Assembly: GCA_964392615.1 (NCBI GenBank) | Contig: CAYMRB010000210.1 | Coordinates: 1-16,802, forward strand | Direction of reading: 5' to 3' | Origin: CAYMRB01 sp964392615 | GTDB taxonomy: Bacteria; Planctomycetota; UBA8108 | Length of the DNA stretch: 16,802 bases | Shown: one piece after another, positions 15,456 to 16,802 of the stretch | Position numbering within the stretch: the stretch's first letter is position 1 | Layout of the letters: each line of letters begins with the position of its first letter | Notes under the pieces: generated by a model | Database searches by the model: none | The model's input: only the letters and a program-made list of their open reading frames with translations | Told to the model about the DNA's origin: nothing | Position numbers and translations under genes: made by a program

Positions 15456-16733
15456 CTACACCTCGTACTCCCAGCCTTTCCTCGCCTTGCGGCTGCGCAG
15501 CCGGTTCGCCTCGGCGTCGTTCGCGAAGGCCTCCTTGACCGGATCCCAGTGCAGCTTGCGTCGCAGCTTGTAGCCGATGTTGGCGAGGTGGCAGACCGTG
15601 ACCGTGCGGTGGCCGATCTCGGCGGTCGCGATCGGATCCTTGCGCGACTTCACGCAGTCGAGCCAATTGCGCAGGTGGTTGCTTGACGGCATCACGCGGC
15701 GGTCCTTCGCGCTCAACGGAGTCTTCAGGATTTCGGCCCGACTGCTCGACAGCTTGCGACGGTCGACGTAGAGCGTGCCGTCCGTGCCCTCGAACGTGCA
15801 GCCGCTCGGGCCGCCGTGGAACATCTCGACGCCGTTCGCGTACGTGAACTTCAGGCCCTTCCCGCCCTCGGCGGGTGGCTCGATCGTCGCCGGACCGCTG
15901 CCGTCCATCTCGAGCGCCCACTGCGCGATGTCGAAGTGGTGCGCACCCATGTCGGCCAGGGCGCCGCCCGCGTACTCCTCGTAGTGGCGGAAGGCCGGGA
16001 AGTGCTTGTGGATCCCCTTCGGGCAGAGCACCTCGTGGTAGCCGCGCTGTGGCGCCGGGCCGAGCCAGAGGTCCCACGCGACGTTGTCGGGCGTCGGCTG
16101 CGTCGGAAGATCGCAGGGCTTCGGCGGACCGCCGACGCCAACGCGGACCGTCTTGACCTTGCCGATGCGTCCGGCCCAGACCATCTCGACCGCCGTGCGG
16201 AAGCGGTTCCCGAATTCGCTGCGCTGCTGGCTGCCAGTCTGGAACACGACGCCGTGCTTCTTGACCGCGTTGGCGAGCAGGCGCCCTTCGGCGATGTTCT
16301 GCGTCAGCGGCTTCTCGCAGTAGACATCGAGCTTCTTCTTCACCGCGGCCAACGCGGGATGCACGTGCATGTGATCCGGCGTCATGATGATGACCGCGTC
16401 GAGGTCGTCGCGCGCGAGCACCTCGCGGAAGTCGACGTACGCGGTGCAGCCCTTGTACGTGCCGCTCTTGGTCGCGGCTGCATAGTGCTTCTCGACCTGT
16501 TCCTTGGCGCGAGCGCGGCGCGTTCCTTCGACCTCGCAGACCGCGACGATCTGGAGGTCGGGCTGACTCAGCGTGCGGCCGATCCCGCCGGCGAGCGCGC
16601 GCCTGCCGCAGCCGATGAACGCGATGTTGAGACGCGCATTGGCTGCAGCGCGCACGAGCGACGGGCCGAGGACGAGCGCGGTGGTGGTGCCGGCGAGGAA
16701 TTGACGTCGGGTGGGGCGGTGCGAGTTGGGCAT
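15456..16733 (-). CDS. Second Tat-exported Gfo/Idh/MocA family oxidoreductase
   Basis: From the ATG at 16733 the protein has 425 residues and begins MPNSHRPTRRQFLAG, with the twin arginines at 9-10 followed by a hydrophobic stretch (about 15-30). The Rossmann segment IAFIGCGRRALAGG, the family motif YCEKPL (E140) and the C-terminal ADMGAHHFDIAQW with its conserved histidine place it in Gfo/Idh/MocA. It is clearly a paralogue, not a copy, of the protein at 3170-4513: both share the leader type, WDLWLGP/WNLWLGP and the DMGxH block. Roles considered are sugar oxidoreductase or a GH109-type NAD-dependent glycosidase. The frame stays open to the window edge with a Pro/Thr-rich extension, but that would bury the Tat signal, so the ATG is preferred. 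No ribosome binding site is visible upstream. The gene converges on the GH-D gene. Confidence 0.93.
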   Translation of the reverse strand: MPNSHRPTRRQFLAGTTTALVLGPSLVRAAANARLNIAFIGCGRRALAGGIGRTLSQPDLQIVAVCEVEGTRRARAKEQVEKHYAAATKSGTYKGCTAYVDFREVLARDDLDAVIIMTPDHMHVHPALAAVKKKLDVYCEKPLTQNIAEGRLLANAVKKHGVVFQTGSQQRSEFGNRFRTAVEMVWAGRIGKVKTVRVGVGGPPKPCDLPTQPTPDNVAWDLWLGPAPQRGYHEVLCPKGIHKHFPAFRHYEEYAGGALADMGAHHFDIAQWALEMDGSGPATIEPPAEGGKGLKFTYANGVEMFHGGPSGCTFEGTDGTLYVDRRKLSSSRAEILKTPLSAKDRRVMPSSNHLRNWLDCVKSRKDPIATAEIGHRTVTVCHLANIGYKLRRKLHWDPVKEAFANDAEANRLRSRKARKGWEYEV

Positions 16734-16740
16734 GGTGGGC

Positions 16741-16788
16741 GGAGTCGGTGTCGGAGTCGGAGTCGGAGTCGGAGGCGGAGGCGGAGGC
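16741..16788. repeat. Hexanucleotide tandem repeat upstream of the second Gfo/Idh/MocA gene
   Basis: Eight consecutive hexamers: GGAGTC, GGTGTC, three GGAGTC, then three GGAGGC. The tract begins 7 bases upstream of the ATG at 16733, in the leader or promoter of that gene. A unit of six keeps the reading frame, so length changes would alter spacing or, if a longer start is used, the number of Pro-Thr/Pro-Pro pairs. It occupies the place where a ribosome binding site would be expected. Confidence 0.85.
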
Positions 16789-16802
16789 GGCCGCGGGCAC
16801 AC

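Noticed and set aside
16734..16802. Pro/Thr-rich N-terminal extension of the second Gfo/Idh/MocA protein
   Set aside because: It is the hexamer repeat read as protein. It would put about 23 residues before the Tat signal, and the frame is open only because the repeat unit has no stop.
1..16802. CRISPR array, tRNA, rRNA, transposase or phage genes
   Set aside because: I looked for regularly spaced direct repeats, tRNA-like arms and DDE or integrase-like proteins and saw none; the only repeats are the hairpin family, the hexamer tract and the internal protein duplication.

Overview
The window is about 16.8 kb of GC-rich DNA that is almost fully coding. It carries eight protein genes and no RNA genes, CRISPR array, transposase or phage gene that I can see. 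The mix is typical of Planctomycetota, with Verrucomicrobiota as the main alternative: exported Gfo/Idh/MocA proteins with twin-arginine leaders, multidomain secreted glycoside hydrolases and esterases, a SASA-type esterase with Ig-like modules, and no SusC/SusD pair. This taxonomic call is an inference from gene content, not from a marker gene.

Layout. (1) 1-2700 (+): the 3' part of a GH16 glycanase fused to two alpha/beta-hydrolase domains; its N-terminus lies outside the window. It is followed by a small four-helix membrane protein (2710-3129, +). (2) 3170-7060 (-): a Tat-exported Gfo/Idh/MocA protein, and upstream of it a large secreted protein joining a five-Asp-box sialidase-like propeller to a clan GH-A (GH39-like) hydrolase. 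(3) 7061-7281: a divergent intergenic region holding a near-perfect 33-bp inverted repeat. (4) 7282-15394 (+): three secreted proteins with overlapping stop/start codons: a SASA/CE6-like esterase, a 1222-residue DUF6259-like putative glycosidase with a duplicated N-terminal module, and a clan GH-D (GH36/27-like) putative alpha-galactosidase. (5) 15456-16733 (-): a second Tat-exported Gfo/Idh/MocA protein, with a hexanucleotide repeat just upstream of its start.

Taken together this looks like a locus for exported breakdown of a complex, probably O-acylated heteropolysaccharide. An endo-acting GH16, two kinds of esterase, an exo- or endo-acting GH-A enzyme, an alpha-galactosidase-like enzyme and an unassigned TIM-barrel enzyme would act outside the cytoplasm, with the two Gfo/Idh/MocA proteins perhaps doing NAD-dependent oxidation or redox-assisted glycoside cleavage. 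The substrate cannot be read from the sequence. The least familiar parts are the DUF6259-like protein, the propeller/GH-A fusion, the GH16/double-esterase fusion, and a hairpin repeat family that brackets the propeller/GH-A gene.
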